Assembly (NCBI GenBank): GCA_037176705.1
Contig: CM073893.1
Coordinates: 14,880,074 to 14,944,073, forward strand
Direction: 5' to 3'
DNA from: Molossus alvarezi
Taxonomy: Eukaryota > Chordata > Mammalia > Chiroptera > Molossidae
DNA length: 64,000 nt
Positions 1 through 11,564 of the stretch are shown here, one piece after another. Positions within the stretch are counted from its first letter, which is position 1. Every line of letters begins with the position of its first letter. A program made the position numbers and the translations under genes. The notes beneath the pieces were generated by a model, which saw only the letters and a list, made by a program, of their open reading frames with translations, was not told where the DNA came from and made no database searches.

Positions 1-745
1 TAATTAAACTACTGTTATGGCAGACTTTCAAAAAGTTTACTCCATAACAAATTTCTGTGTATCTACAATATTTTCTGTTGTGTATTTCACACCATTGTCA
101 GTGTTCCTGTGTTCAGAATGCTTGACATTCATCCACAGTCCTGAAGAACTAGGTCTGAGTCATTTTTAAAAAAATGTTTTTGCCACCACATTTTTCCTTT
201 CAAGGGCAAGGATTTGCTAACTTTTGGTGACTGTGGTTATTATTTACTGTTGAAATGAAAAATATGAGAGACTATGTGATGGTATGCCCATCAGATAGCT
301 CATGAAAAGATTAGCCATGGGGAAGGGAGATGTTTTATTTACGTGCCATTGTAGTTTTATCCATCTTCTTAACACATTTTCAATGACCTCCATGATTATC
401 AAAAGTTGTGTGTCCCACTAATTCAAATTATAATATTCATATAGGACTCGACTAATAAGTATTTTACATAAATGCAGCCACAATATCTCTTGCCCTTTCT
501 CAGCCACAGGGAAACGTCTTCCACCCTGTCTAGATATAAGAATTGTCAAACTATCAATTATTTTTATAATAGATGGTTTTGTCTCCCAAACTCCCACATA
601 ACATGGTAGAAAGGTCCTTCTATTTTCTGAATACTGCTGCCCATCATAGGCTCCATCCTACAGTATTCCAGAATGCCCCTCTGATGACTTTACTAGTAAC
701 CCCCTCCTCTTCATTGTTCTTCTAAGCTCTCACTCCCATTTTCTC
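1..745. other. NEK5 intron, no recognised element
   Basis: AT-rich intronic sequence upstream of the first exon in the window. I found no coding exon and no repeat family I can name. The previous NEK5 exon must lie to the left of the window. Confidence 0.5.
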
Positions 746-975
746 TTTTTTTTTTATCCTCACCTGAGGACATTTTTGAATTTATCTTCAGATAGAGCTG
801 GAGGGAGAGAGGGAGAAAGAGAGAGAGACACACATTGACTGGTTGCCATCCACACAACCCCAACCAGGGACGGGGACAAACTGCAACCGAGGTACGTGCC
901 CTTAGTGGGAACCGAACCCAGGACTCTCCGGTCTGCTGGCCGACGCTCTAACTGCTGAGCCAAATTGGCCAGGGC
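746..975 (-). mobile_element. VES SINE, type A head
   Basis: A tRNA-derived bat SINE in antisense: poly-T, then the tail motif TCCTCACCTGAGGACA, a GA-rich stretch, and the tRNA-like head that ends in GGCCAGGGC. Type A here means a head reading TTTGGCTCAGCGGTTAGAGC on its own strand. A near-perfect target duplication (CCATTTTCTCTTT against CCAGTTTTCTCTTT) flanks it. Confidence 0.9.
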
Positions 976-2192
976 TCCAGTTTTCTCTTTATCTGAGCTC
1001 TGATTCCATGGGAATCAAGTGTTGATATACTTGTCTGGAGAAAGAGGAATCTGTATAGGGTTGGGGTCTGTGTGTATGTGTCAGAGACAGAGACAGAAAC
1101 AGAGATAGTGAGATAAGAGACAGAGAGAGAAATACAGACAATGTATTTTGGACAGCCCCTGGGAGACTGAATAGTTTTTTTCATGGAGATATTGTTATGC
1201 CCATCTCTTAGATTTCTGAGAGACATGAAGCTTCAAGTTAACCTACTGTATGTGTTAGACACTGGCCAGGCACCTGAACAGACCTAATTTCCTCTCATCC
1301 TCATATCAACCCCTCTGAAATAGTATTGCATCATTTTATATGAGGAACTATGGCCCAGAGACCTTAACAAGCCTGCCATTTTGTCATATTTCTAAAGGAC
1401 TGACTTGTTACTTTGACTCTTCATAAGCTGGAGTCTACGCATCGTGATGTCCCTAAAGGAGTTATTGCTGAGACAATGGTTGTCTTTGGAGCCCTAGAAT
1501 TTACTGGTATTCCAAAGAACTTCATCGTATAGTTCTCACTATGATCTGAAATACGGTAGATTTTACCTAGTAATCAGTAATTACAGAAATTCTTAGCTGG
1601 AAATTCTGCAAAAAAGACAACAAATCTATGAAGAATATAGGTATAATGTTTTGACCAGAAGTGAGTTGGAAAATACCTTAAACATTGTGAGGAGACAGCT
1701 AAAGCCTCATTTTTCATTCATGCAGCATTTGTATGCCAGCATGAGGGGTAGAGGTGAACTGATGGGACCCTGTGCTGCTCTCAAGATGCTCAGAGGGTGG
1801 TGCAGGGAACAGATCAACAGCCATCAGTCACAATGAGGGACAAGGCTGTAGATTAGAGACCTGCACAGGACATAGGAAGATTCTGAGGTGGGTTGTTTTT
1901 TCTTTCCAACATGTTATGGACTGTGGAAGTCCTTCCTGGATCAGAATATTTTTCTGTTTTAGTCTCTCCTGTATCCCCAGTTGTTACTATTTTCTTTATC
2001 TCCTTTTCTTCTGGATTCCAAAGATCTTTTGCAATGTATACATTCTGAAACTTTGAGCTACATTTTGAACTCAGAACTTCCAAGTCACAGGTGAATTGTG
2101 AATCTCATTTTTAAGCTAAAAATCTACTTGTCAAATTGGTGACTAAGACTAGTTAAAATTTCTACTCAAGCTGAACATTTTTGTTTTCTAAG
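976..2192. other. NEK5 intron with imperfect GA-rich tract
   Basis: Intronic sequence before the first visible NEK5 exon. It contains an imperfect GA/CA-rich tract at about 1070-1140. Reading frames here show no splice signals or similarity that I recognise. Confidence 0.5.
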
Positions 2193-2259
2193 GCCTGCTG
2201 AATATCTTCAGAGGAAATTTGAAGCTCAGCAATATAAGTTTAAAGTAGAAAAACAATTG
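2193..2259 (+). CDS. NEK5: NEK5 coding exon (PAEYLQRKFEAQQYKFKVEK)
   Basis: First NEK5 exon in the window, 67 bp. It follows a TTTTCTAAG acceptor and precedes a GTGAGT donor. One base completes a codon from the previous exon, then 22 codons run in phase to end CAA TTG at phase 0. The peptide PAEYLQRKFEAQQYKFKVEK is nearly identical to human NEK5 just after its Ser-Pro-rich linker. This is the start of the charged, coiled-coil-prone tail that follows the NIMA-type kinase domain. NEK5 is a serine/threonine kinase linked to centrosomes and cilia. The related kinase NEK1 has a different sequence here. Confidence 0.93.
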
Positions 2260-2414
2260 GTGAGTAAAATATCAACTATAAGACACATCAGGAATTTCCT
2301 AATAGTGTCTCTGTTTACAAATATCCATGGATCCTTAAGTCAAGGTTCATTTCATATAGAAGATCAAGACTACCCTCCACCTTCCTTCATTTTTAATAGC
2401 TTAAAGAAGAATAA

Positions 2415-2570
2415 TGGGAATAGGCTTGAATCAGGGTCTGGGGATCCTGGTTTCTTCCCTGGCTCTATCACTTGCTATGTGATCTTAGGCAGGTCTTGCA
2501 ACCTCTCTGGGCCTCAATTTTCTGTTCTATAAATGATAGTTTTGGAGGAGATGAGCTTCAAGTTCTCCTT
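2415..2570 (+). repeat. MIR SINE
   Basis: Ancient MIR: the core reads as loss of a tightly spaced ATGTGATCTTAGGCAGGTC followed by CTCTCTGGGCCTCAATTTTC and a TCTATAAATG end. It is diverged, as expected for a repeat older than bats. Confidence 0.75.
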
Positions 2571-2710
2571 CAGTGCTGCAATTAATTCCTTGATTCTATG
2601 TTATTAGAATTCTACACATTTTTAAAAAGTGGCAGTTTGGGTTTTTTTATTTATTTTTGTTACAGATGTTTCTCCTTTCCCCCCCACTGATTCCCCCCTT
2701 CCCCTGTTTT

Positions 2711-2967
2711 GTTTTTTTTTAATCCTCACCCAAGGACATTTTTCCTTTTTTTTTTTTTGTCAGATGGAGTGGGAGGGAGAGAGAGGAAGAGAGAGAGAGA
2801 GAGAAACATCGACATGAAAGGGGCACATCGAGTGGCTGCCTCCTACACGACCTGACCAGGGCCGGGGACAAACTGCAACCGAGGTACGTGCCCTTAGCGG
2901 GAACTGAACGTGAGTCTCTCTGGACCACAGGCCAATGCTCTAACCACTGAGCCAAACCGGCCAGGGC
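2711..2967 (-). mobile_element. VES SINE, type A head
   Basis: Antisense copy from poly-T through TCCTCACCCAAGGACATTT and a GA-rich stretch to GCCAAACCGGCCAGGGC. It lies in the 1.17-kb intron between the first two NEK5 exons. Confidence 0.9.
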
Positions 2968-3428
2968 GACAGTTGTTTTTTATTTGAATTGAAAGTTAAC
3001 CTTTACCATTAAGTATAGTGTCTAAATTTGGGGGTAGAGAGAGGCAGGATAGAATCGTATTTGTGTTGCTCTTATTTTGAACTTGTGAAAAGCTCCAGTT
3101 CTATTTCCCCAAGCTAATGTCATGCTCCAGGGGTTGCTAAACTTTTACTGAATTTTAATTCAACAATTATAATTTTCCAGTCCAGAAAACGAATCTAGGT
3201 ATCTCATATTGATTGCTTTCGGTAAACAACACAAATGGTTTTATTACTTTTCTTTAATTTTTTTTAATGTTTTGTACTTAAGAAAATGTACTGCTCACTC
3301 TAAAAAACTCCATAATACTGAGTTTAATTGGTGATATAATTTTTATTTAAAGGAAGAGGTCAAGGTCAGATCAGAATGTTTTCTAGTGCAAGTATGTTTT
3401 ATTATAAATTATTTCATTCAAATAATAG

Positions 3429-3542
3429 GGTCTTCGTCCATCTTCTGCTGAGCTAAATCACCAGAGACAAGGGCTAAGAAGTAATGGAGAAGAACCTAGA
3501 TTCCAGGAGCTGCCGTTCAGGAGAAACAAAATGAAGGAACAG
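3429..3542 (+). CDS. NEK5: NEK5 coding exon (GLRPSSAELNHQRQGLRSNG)
   Basis: A 114-bp exon, phase 0 to phase 0, behind an AATAATAG acceptor and before GTTAAAG. It gives GLRPSSAELNHQRQGLRSNG, then GEEPRFQELPFRRNKMKEQ, matching human NEK5 with few substitutions. The acceptor lacks a strong pyrimidine tract, so its use rests on frame and homology. The product is hydrophilic and lies in the tail between the kinase domain and the coiled-coil segment. Being 38 whole codons, it could be skipped without changing frame. Confidence 0.92.
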
Positions 3543-3814
3543 GTTAAAGACAGTCTCATTGCCGGGTCACCCTTGTACTTATATCGTCGTCTTTTGTGCT
3601 GTGATAGGGTGTTTCTTTTAGTGTCTACAGAATACACCTGGGAGAGCTTGTTGCACAGATACTTGTTGGACACACTTGTGTGAAGCACCATGCTGGGGTT
3701 TTAGGGGATACAGAGATATATGTCTCACCTCTGTGAGAATGCAACATAGCTAAGTTCATAAGGCGTTTTACTTTGGATTGATAAATTAACTGCCATCATC
3801 AACAGTTTTGAAAT

Positions 3815-4275
3815 TTGTATTTGTTACCTAGGCTGCCTTGAAGTACAGAAAAATGGGTGGTTTAATACAACAGAAACTTATTATATCACAGTTCTGGAGG
3901 CTAGACGTCCAAAATCAAGGGGTGGCAGGGCCAAGCTCCCACAGGAACCTATAGGGGCGCCTTTCTCGGCCTCTTCCTAGCTTCCCGCGGTTTGTCAGCA
4001 ATCTTTGGCAATCCTGGGCTTATAGCTGCATATCTGTGTTCTCTGCCATCGTCACATGGTGTTCTCCCTGTGTGTTTCTGTCTTCACATGGCCATGGTCT
4101 TTAAAGGGCACCAGTCATGTGGACCAGGGGCACACTCTACTCCAGTGTGACCACATCTTAGCTTAGCTACTTACATCTGCAGCCACGCTCTCCAAATAAG
4201 GTCACGTTCTGAGGTACTGGGCATTAAGACTCCAAAATATCTGTTCTGAGGGGAAAAAAATTCTACCTGTAACAG
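3815..4275 (-). repeat. MaLR LTR, MLT1-like
   Basis: Diverged antisense MaLR LTR of the ERVL class. Marks are CACAGTTCTGGAGGC near the left, CTTCACATGG in the middle, and CTCCAAATAAGGTCACGTTC towards the right. It is an old non-coding LTR with no internal region. Confidence 0.6.
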
Positions 4276-4513
4276 GATTATGTATAAAAGTAGGATACAT
4301 ATAGTAATTGTATGTCATAAACACATTTGAGATTATATATGAAACTGTATGACAGTACCACAGCCGAGAGTAAGGTGGTTATCATCTTTAGGAGCAACAG
4401 GTTTTCTAATTCGGATTATATGTCACACATTTGAAAAGTGTAGGCTGTATAGAGATTGTTATGTCAAGTTATTCACAGACATTAACATTTTTTGGACTGG
4501 AATTGCTTTCCAG

Positions 4514-4600
4514 GAATATTGGAAGCAGTTAGAGGAGATTCGCCAACAGTACCACAATGACATGAAGGGAATTAGGAAGAAGATTGGGAGTGAACTGGAG
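4514..4600 (+). CDS. NEK5: NEK5 coding exon (EYWKQLEEIRQQYHNDMKGI)
   Basis: An 87-bp exon, phase 0 to 0, with a good acceptor (TTGCTTTCCAG) and a GTAAAT donor. The peptide EYWKQLEEIRQQYHNDMKGI followed by RKKIGSELE is almost identical to human NEK5. Its spacing of Leu, Ile and Tyr among Glu, Lys and Gln fits a coiled-coil helix. Coiled coils in the NEK tails mediate self-association or partner binding; for NEK5 this is an inference from family architecture. Confidence 0.95.
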
Positions 4601-6123
4601 GTAAATATGTTTATTCTCCTAAAGGAAACGCACTATTGATTTAGAGCTAACTAAATTGAGCAGGTATTAAAAAGTAGTGATCTCATAGGAAAGATAACTT
4701 TATCATGCAAACTCTTTTTTAAATAGGAAGGTTGTCAGATGTAATTGAAGCTTTGCTTTGTTGTTTACTTGAGGCTTACAGCTGATGAGGTGTCTGACAT
4801 TTGCAGGAATGGTGATTACGAAAAACGCTTGTTGAGTGTCTTTCTCCTGAATCAGTCGATAACTATTGACTGAGCAGTCATACTACATTAGAACTGGATT
4901 AGATGCATTAAGTAAATCATGCCCATAAGGTGGGGAAAAACACCAGCATTTACTGAATTCAACTGTTGGTATAGTCTCATACACAAGGGTAAGATTCTAC
5001 ATTTCGTGTAAGGCAACATTGGAGTGTCATTAAGATAGAAAATTGCTTAAAGGCATCACATTGGAAACTCATTCTTCTACCTTTTAGGTCACCGCTCTTT
5101 TGGTAGGACTCCTAAGAAATAGCTGGCCTGTATTTGGAGACCCTGTTATATAAAAAACACGTGATATTTAAATACTAGAGACATCCTCTGTGCCTGGAAT
5201 GCTCCTCCTCTGAGAGGCCCGGGCGACCAGACAAGACACAGCTGGGTTCCCGTTGTACTGGCACTTGGGCTGCGCCCTCACGGAGCAAACTGTCCACACT
5301 GCTTGCTGAACTTGATCTTTTCTCTCTCCCCATCACCTCCACCCCCAAGTGCCTGTAGATGAATTAATATAGGTGCAGTGAGCATATGCTATAATTCAGT
5401 TGTATGTACTAGAGCTTCACATGCTTTGTCTCATTTACTCCCTATACAGAGAAGTTCAGCAACTCATCCACACGAGGAAGACTAAATAAATACCTGGTTC
5501 TAAAACCTCTATGCTTTCTAGCATATGCTCTTCTACTCATAAATAGAAAAATAAGACACACATGTTTAAAGCAATTTTTGAAGTGGACTGAATATAGTTA
5601 AGTTCTTTAAGCGCCTGGGAGTAAGGCTGTAAGGGTGAGGGTCTTTATGAAAGAAGCAAGGTGGAGCCTAAATTGGGTCTGAGAAGGAGTTGAGTTCAGA
5701 GAGGCAGGGCTAAGGAGGGGATCATTCTGAAAGTACACACATAGGTTCAGATGGAAGACTGTCTGTGCTGGGAGGGTGGGTTGGAGGTGGTTCTCTGCAG
5801 AGCAGAGACTTGGTACTGTCATCAGCTTTATTTTTAAAGTAGGTTTGCGATGGGAAACCCAACTTGAGGAAAGATGGAGAGTGGACATTTCTAGAGAGAC
5901 TGTGAAAGAAGCACTCGGGGAACTGGGGATACCAAGGCAGCGAGGGGGGAAAGGGGCCATGAGAGAGCTCTATCCGGCCACTGCCATTGCACATCTCTGG
6001 AACAGCAGGTGGAAAGCATTTGCTCACTAGATCCCATTTAAACTCTGGCCAAGGGTTAAATTAAATGGCCTTTAGAACTGATGCAGAATCTATCTTGTTG
6101 ACTGTGTATAATTTGTGTTAAAG
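4601..6123. other. NEK5 intron, mostly unclassified
   Basis: No exon and no repeat that I can name with confidence. The stretch at about 5600-6040 is less AT-rich and has overlapping open frames on both strands. None has splice signals or a recognisable product, so I treat them as chance. Confidence 0.45.
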
Positions 6124-6216
6124 GAAGACTCAAAAATAAGTCATAAAACCTACCTGGTAAAAAAAAGGAACCTGCCCATCTATCAAGAGACACCCGAGGA
6201 AGAAGCAACTGTGCAG
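6124..6216 (+). CDS. NEK5: NEK5 coding exon (EDSKISHKTYLVKKRNLPIY)
   Basis: A 93-bp exon, phase 0 to 0, between TTGTGTTAAAG and GTGATG. The peptide EDSKISHKTYLVKKRNLPIY then QETPEEEATVQ matches human NEK5 (SKISHKTYLVKK is unchanged), with more substitutions in the acidic second half. It links the coiled-coil exon to the next charged exon. The acceptor is purine-rich and weak, so regulated use is possible. Confidence 0.92.
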
Positions 6217-7123
6217 GTGATGGTTATTGGATGTCTATATGTTTCCCAGGGAGTTTTTCCTAGCCCACTGTTCTTACCCCTCAGAGTGCAGTACAATCAT
6301 GTGGAAAAATATTGTTCAACTCCAATTCCTAGTCTGGGGCAGGGCCCAGGCAGCCTGTTTGCAGAAGCTGACTGGTGAGCATGCAACCAACTTTCAGAAC
6401 TGCTCTCATGAACATATGACAGTTCCGCCCTCTGCATGGTATTTGAGTCAGGATCTGACACATTGGTCAGGAAATCTGATGGTTAACTTCTCTTCTGTTT
6501 CAACTTTACATTTTTGGGAGCAGGGAACTGGTCAGAGCTGAACCGTGAAGTGGCTCTTGAGATAGGTTGTTGTTTTCTTCTTCGTCTTCATCTTTTACCT
6601 TTATCTTCAAGGTGTCTTGGGGCTTGAGGAAGGGCAGGTGAGAAAAACCAGTGTTGAGTGAAGGCAAAAGGCCTCCTTGAATGTATTCCTTTGAGAAAAA
6701 CCCAGGGACCTTCACATGATGCCAGAGAGATCTAAAGTAGACTGAGGTTGAATTTGCACCCAGTGAGGTGGATGGGGCTTAGGAATCTAATATAGTTGTA
6801 TTTTAAGGAAAGTAAAGCAATATGATACTTGTACAATTGAGACAACCAGAATACACAATCCAATAAGACAACCGATTTCACAAGTATAAGTAAGATATAA
6901 AATCATAGTCCTGTTTCAGAGTTCATAATATTTCAAGGCAGAAAAACACCTTTCCCAAAGTAGGAGGGCACACAACTAAAAATGATTCAAACTGACACAT
7001 GCTTTATGTGAAGTTTATGCAAAGGCTGTGGCAATCCAGATGAAGCAGTAATTGATTCTAAGGAAGAGATGGTGGAGACCTACTGTACAATGGTGAAGAG
7101 AAGAGAGCATTAAACTCACGCAC
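6217..7123. other. NEK5 intron, unclassified
   Basis: No exon or named repeat seen. Short frames on both strands look random. Confidence 0.4.
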
Positions 7124-7154
7124 GTGCACACACACACACACACACACACACACA
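7124..7154. repeat. (CA)n microsatellite
   Basis: A run of CA dinucleotides just upstream of a VES SINE. It reads as poly-His/Thr in one frame, which has no meaning. Confidence 0.9.
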
Positions 7155-7370
7155 ACCCTGGCTGGTTTGGCTTAGCAGTTAGAGCGTTGGCTTGTGGACT
7201 GAAGGGTCACAGGTTTGATTCCTGGCCTGGTCATGTGGGAGGCAACCAATCAATGTGCCTCTCTCACATCAGTGTTTCTCTCTCTCTCTTCCCCCTTCCT
7301 TCCTTCCACTCTATCTAAAAATTAATGGAAAAATATTCTCAGGTGAGGATAAACAACAACAACAAAAATA
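7155..7370 (+). mobile_element. VES SINE, type A head
   Basis: Sense copy from CCCTGGCTGGTTTGGCTTAG through the CT-rich stretch to TCTCAGGTGAGGATAAAC and a CAA-rich tail. Moderately diverged. Confidence 0.88.
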
Positions 7371-7482
7371 AAGACACTGAGGAGAGTAATAAATTTTTGG
7401 CTTGAAAGGGATAGTACCATTTCCTATGATGGGGAAGAGTGGGGAGTGAACTTACGTTGCGGGACTATCAAAGGTTCCCTTT

Positions 7483-7666
7483 GGCTCTGCCACTGTGGCT
7501 CAGTGGGCTGAGCGTCGTCCCATGGACTGAGAGGTCCCAGTTCAATTCCTGGTCAGGGCACATGTCCAGGTTATGGGCTCGATCCCCAATGTGGGGCATG
7601 CGGGAGGCAGCTGATTTATGTCTCACTCTCACATTGATGTCTCTCTCCTCTCTCTCCCTCTCTCTC

Positions 7667-7700
<34 letters not shown>

Positions 7701-7711
7701 CTTAAAAAACA
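7483..7711 (+). mobile_element. VES SINE, type B head
   Basis: Type B means a head reading GTGTGGCTCAGTGG with a second part resembling CTCGATCCCCAGT, then the CT-rich stretch and an (AAAT)n tail. Here the head starts GGCTCTGCCACTGTGGCTCA and the tail is about 30 bp of AAAT repeats. Confidence 0.88.
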
Positions 7712-7744
7712 AAAATGTTCCCACTGGACATGTTGATTAGAGAA

Positions 7745-8092
7745 AGTCTGAGATGGCATACCTGCTTTGGTTCCTTTGCCCTGCTCCTCCCTCTGATGGA
7801 ATTGATTTCCCCAGACCCCATGCCAAGGCCACCATCATTCCAGGGCTTAAAGCAAATACCAAATATTATTTTCCAGCATTACTCTCTCCCCCTACTCTAT
7901 GCCATGCCCTATTTTATTTCCTTTATGGCACTTAACACTTTCTGAAATTATGTTGTTACTCTGTAAATTCATTTATTACCTACCTTACTTTAGTAAGTTC
8001 TGTCAGCAGGGACCTTTGGTCACATTCACTGCACTAGCTTGTTGGACAGTGTCTTGCCATAGAGGGTGCTCAATATGAATTTACGGAATGAA
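7745..8092 (+). repeat. L2 3' end
   Basis: Old L2 LINE end: GGCACTTAACACTTTCTGAA, then TCAGCAGGGACCTTTGG, and a terminus reading GAGGGTGCTCAATATGAAT and GGAATGAAT. It is non-coding. Confidence 0.65.
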
Positions 8093-8724
8093 TATTGAAG
8101 TGAAGATGATACTAAGTAGGCAGATGAATATCTAAGTCTGAAGTTCAGAGGGGAGGACAGATCAAACCTGAAGATACATGTTTAAGAGGCATTGCGTAAA
8201 GATAGCTCTTAAATCCATAGGAATTATTTAGACCTTCTGTATTGAGGAAGAAAGAGGCAGAGGGTCCAGGGAAAAGCTCAGCATATAAAGTTCATCTTTC
8301 AGCTGTTTCTGTGAAATTCTTGTCAAGGTTTAGAGCCTTCTTCCTTTATACTGTAATGAGCTCTGTACTTTTCCTGATTTCCCGATTAAGATCATAAATC
8401 TCCTAAGGAAAGGATCCTGTAGTCAAAATTACATTTTTGAATTAAATTAGGTTGTATTGGACTGGACTAGAGTGATAAGCATTGTTACATTGTAGAACTG
8501 TACCCATTGCAATGCCAGTGTTGTGTATTAATATTTTGAGTTAATGGACACTCTCCCCAAGTTTTAGTGAATTATTAGTAAAGACATGTTTTTATTATCA
8601 AATCATTCATCAATTTAATCCAGAAATCAAATAATGTAAGCATACCATGTTGTGATTTCAGAGGGTGTGAAAATAGTGTGATCAATATTAAGTGTTATAT
8701 TTGAATTTTTCTCTAAACTTTCAG

Positions 8725-8805
8725 GGTATCGAAAGAGACTTGAAACAAATTAGACTTCAGAAGATACAGGAAAGTAAAATTCCAGAACAAAAATATAAAG
8801 CTAAG
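8725..8805 (+). CDS. NEK5: NEK5 coding exon (GIERDLKQIRLQKIQESKIP)
   Basis: An 81-bp exon, phase 0 to 0, with acceptor CTTTCAG and donor GTAATT. The peptide GIERDLKQIRLQKIQESKIP then EQKYKAK corresponds to the human segment beginning DIERDLKQ. It is a basic, helical segment and a whole number of codons. The flanking introns (2.5 kb and 0.2 kb) have no element close to the splice sites. Confidence 0.93.
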
Positions 8806-9021
8806 GTAATTAACAGTTTGTCTTTGGTTTCATATTAAGAAGCTGGCTGGTGGCAGGGCAGTCCCTACCTTACAATCTGGTTTGCCTACAAGGTGTTTCC
8901 TCCTATAGTTTAGGAAGTGCTGTATTTTGTAATGCTAAACTATTGGTTTTAAGTATCTATAATGTTAAATTTGAAGGTGTTTATTGGATTGCTGAACTAA
9001 GATATTTTTTCTTGCTTCTAG

Positions 9022-9090
9022 AAAGGGGTAAAGTTTGAAATTAATTTAGACAAATGTACTTCTGATGAAAGTACTCTCCAAGAGGAAGAG
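9022..9090 (+). CDS. NEK5: NEK5 coding exon (KGVKFEINLDKCTSDESTLQ)
   Basis: A 69-bp exon, phase 0 to 0, with acceptor TTGCTTCTAG and donor GTATGT. The peptide KGVKFEINLDKCTSDESTLQ then EEE is close to human NEK5 (KGVKFEINLDKC is unchanged). It lies only 216 bp after the previous exon, so the two are probably defined as a pair during splicing. It is the last of five consecutive phase 0-0 exons. Confidence 0.94.
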
Positions 9091-9302
9091 GTATGTCATT
9101 ATGTATATATTTTTATTAGTAGGCTTGAGAAAATGAGTGTCTTGGTAGCACGTTTCATGAAATTTTTTTCATAGGGCAAAGGGAATTTTCTTAAATCTTC
9201 CTGGAAGGATCTCTGGTGTTCAAATAGGTTTTCCAAAATACTTCATCCTCCCATTCTTTTTTAAATTGAGGTTATTCCCTTAAATGGATTATTTTAATTT
9301 AA

Positions 9303-9516
9303 TTTTTAAAAATATGTTTTTATTGATTATTTTAGAGGTAGAGGAAGGGAGAGATAGAAACATCGATGTGAAAGAGAAACATCGATCAGCTGCCTCCTGC
9401 ATGCCCCCTACTGGGGATCGAGCCCACAACCTGGGCATGTGCCCTGACTGGGAATTGAACCGGGACCTCGCAGTCCATGGGATGATGATCAATCCACTGA
9501 GCCACACCTGCTGGGC
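9303..9516 (-). mobile_element. VES SINE, type B head
   Basis: Antisense type B copy: TTTTTAAAAATATGTTTTTA, GA-rich stretch, CTACTGGGGATCGAGCCC, then CACTGAGCCACACCTGCTGG. It begins about 210 bp downstream of a NEK5 exon. Confidence 0.9.
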
Positions 9517-9934
9517 TAATTTATTTTTCTTTTATGAAGTATCTATTTTCCTATATTAACTTTTAATTATAGCCAAATTAAAATAGAAGACTGGCCTTTG
9601 GGTAAAGCTCAATTTTGCATTTTGGCTCTCATTAATACAGCGATAAATACATAAGTACAGTAAATTCAAACCTCATTTTATTACTTGAGTTCAACATCTC
9701 TGTTATTCCCACTTTTTACTAGACCTGCTAATATCAAAATGAACTGATTTGTGTTTCCATTTTACCTTCTCTCATTTTGCCTTTTAAATTACCAAATATT
9801 AAGTACATGTATATATGTTCTATATCATACCTGATGGCCAATTTCTTTCTTTTATGTTCTTCATTAGCTTAAAATTTTTAATATTTTAATTTCTTTCAGA
9901 CTTGTGTGTGTGTGGTGAAGGACCAGTTTTTTTG

Positions 9935-10340
9935 GTTTTGGTTTTTAATAGGCTTTCATGTTTTAGAGCAGTCATGGCAAAGTTGAGTGGAGGTACAGAC
10001 AGAGATTTCCCACATATCCCTGCCCCCACACATGCACAGCCTCCCCGGCCATCAGCATCCCCAAAGAGGGGAACATTGGTTACAACTGAGTAACCTATGG
10101 TGACTCATAGTCACCCAAAGCCTATAGTTCACATTAGGTTTCACTCTTGGGGTTATACGTGCTCTGGGTTTGGATAAATGTGTAGAAGCATGTATGCACC
10201 ATTGTGATATCATGCTGAATATTTTTACTGCTCTGAACAGCCTCTAGGCTCCACCTGTCTTTCAGAGTTTTACTAGTATTTTGCTGCATAAGGACTTCAT
10301 TAGAATGGGGGTAATTAGCACTCACCTCTACTCAACCATT
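9935..10340 (-). mobile_element. Old L1 3' end fragment
   Basis: Diverged antisense L1M-type 3' region, recognisable by GAGATTTCCCACATATCCCT, CCACACATGCACAGCCTCCC and TTCACTCTTGGGGTTATACG. No coding capacity. Confidence 0.65.
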
Positions 10341-10965
10341 ATGCCTCTACGTATCTGAGGTCTGTGAGCATTAGAGGGGAGCAGATATGGGGACTGTTTC
10401 TGGGGTGGAAGCTGAGGAGTGATACACCCACAGTGCTTCTGTGAGTGAGGCGCTCATGCTGGCCTGCTAGAATAAAAAAAGCGTCAAAAATTAAAAAACG
10501 CGTCAAAAAAGTTTATCTACCAGAGCGTTCATCCTTTATTAAATAGTCTGTACTTTGATATGCTTGAAACATACTGATCATTTTTTTATTGATTATGGAG
10601 TATGTATTAGGAGCAGTTTTAGGGACCCAAACAGGAATGTTGTATACTTAAAAAGGGTGCAGAGCAGATAACCATGAGAATTCTGTAAAATAAACTGCCG
10701 TAGAATAGTAGTGAAGACAGGAAGTCTGGATAGAAGTTGCCATATGATCAGTGCTTGTCACTATTGACGAGAAGAAAATGAAAACATTCTGTTTCTATTT
10801 TGTTCTAACACAGTTCCACTTTTAAAACTTGACTGATTTATTTTCTATAGATATATGAAATATTTGCCTTATATCTTGGTAAATGTTATTACTGGGAACA
10901 TAAACATTTTTTTTTTTTTCCAAAACATGGCTTATGTCTCTTGAAACACTATGGAATGGCTCTAG
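10341..10965. other. NEK5 intron, unclassified
   Basis: Intronic. A T-run at about 10908-10919 lies 46 bp before the next exon. No named repeat seen. Confidence 0.4.
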
Positions 10966-11092
10966 GCCGTGGACATACTAAATGAAACTTTGACCTTTGA
11001 AGATGGCATGAAGCTTAAAGAAAATAAATGTATAAAGGAGCATGAGGATTATACAGATGAAGCATTTGAAAAACTCTGTTGCTCAGAAGCAG
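10966..11092 (+). CDS. NEK5: NEK5 coding exon (AVDILNETLTFEDGMKLKEN)
   Basis: A 127-bp exon, phase 0 in and phase 1 out, with acceptor GGCTCTAG and donor GTATGT. The peptide AVDILNETLTFEDGMKLKEN then KCIKEHEDYTDEAFEKLCCSE matches the human segment beginning AMDIPNETLTFEDGMK. It is acidic and shows no known domain. The phase change matters: the two following exons are both phase 1-1. A 16.6-kb intron loaded with nested repeats follows. Confidence 0.94.
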
Positions 11093-11560
11093 GTATGTGC
11101 ACCTTCAAAGTCGTAGGTGAGAAGGAACTGTTTTATTAGCATCCATCTCAAACTCTTCCTGCAGCTCCCCTGTCACCTGCCCCCTTGCTCTCCCTGAGCT
11201 GGGCAGAGACCTGGCTGTGCAGTCTTTGCCCACCTCATGGGGTCAGGACTTCTGAGACTCGGTGCTGGTCTCTTGGGCAGTTTCACCTCCTTCCTTGGCT
11301 CCAGCTCTCCCAGCCAGCAGCTCCATACACAACCGCTTTTCTCCTCTGCTGGAAAGCTCCCTGCGCAAATCCCACTAGCATCTCAAACTCAGCATGTGTA
11401 TGCGCATTACCTTCTGTGATCCTTTACTGTGTACCGCTGTCCCCAGGCTGACAGTTCCTGCTGCCCAGGGTGTTTTCTACTCTGAGATGTCTCTGGTGAG
11501 TTGCTCCTCCTTCATCCTCTCCACTGCTCCTTTGGGGCCCGTCATCTCTGAGCAGCGTGT
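11093..11560. other. NEK5 intron, possible L2-like sequence
   Basis: Moderately GC-rich sequence with frames open on both strands. The wording around CTTCCTGCAGCTCCCC and GCTCCCTGCGCAAATCCC hints at an old L2, but I cannot place it firmly. Confidence 0.35.
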
Positions 11561-11564
11561 GTGG

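Noticed and set aside
2193..10000. Assignment of the exons to NEK1
   Set aside because: The two kinases share style in their tails, but PAEYLQRKFEAQQYK, EYWKQLEEIRQQYHNDMK and KGVKFEINLDKC are NEK5 sequences as I know them.
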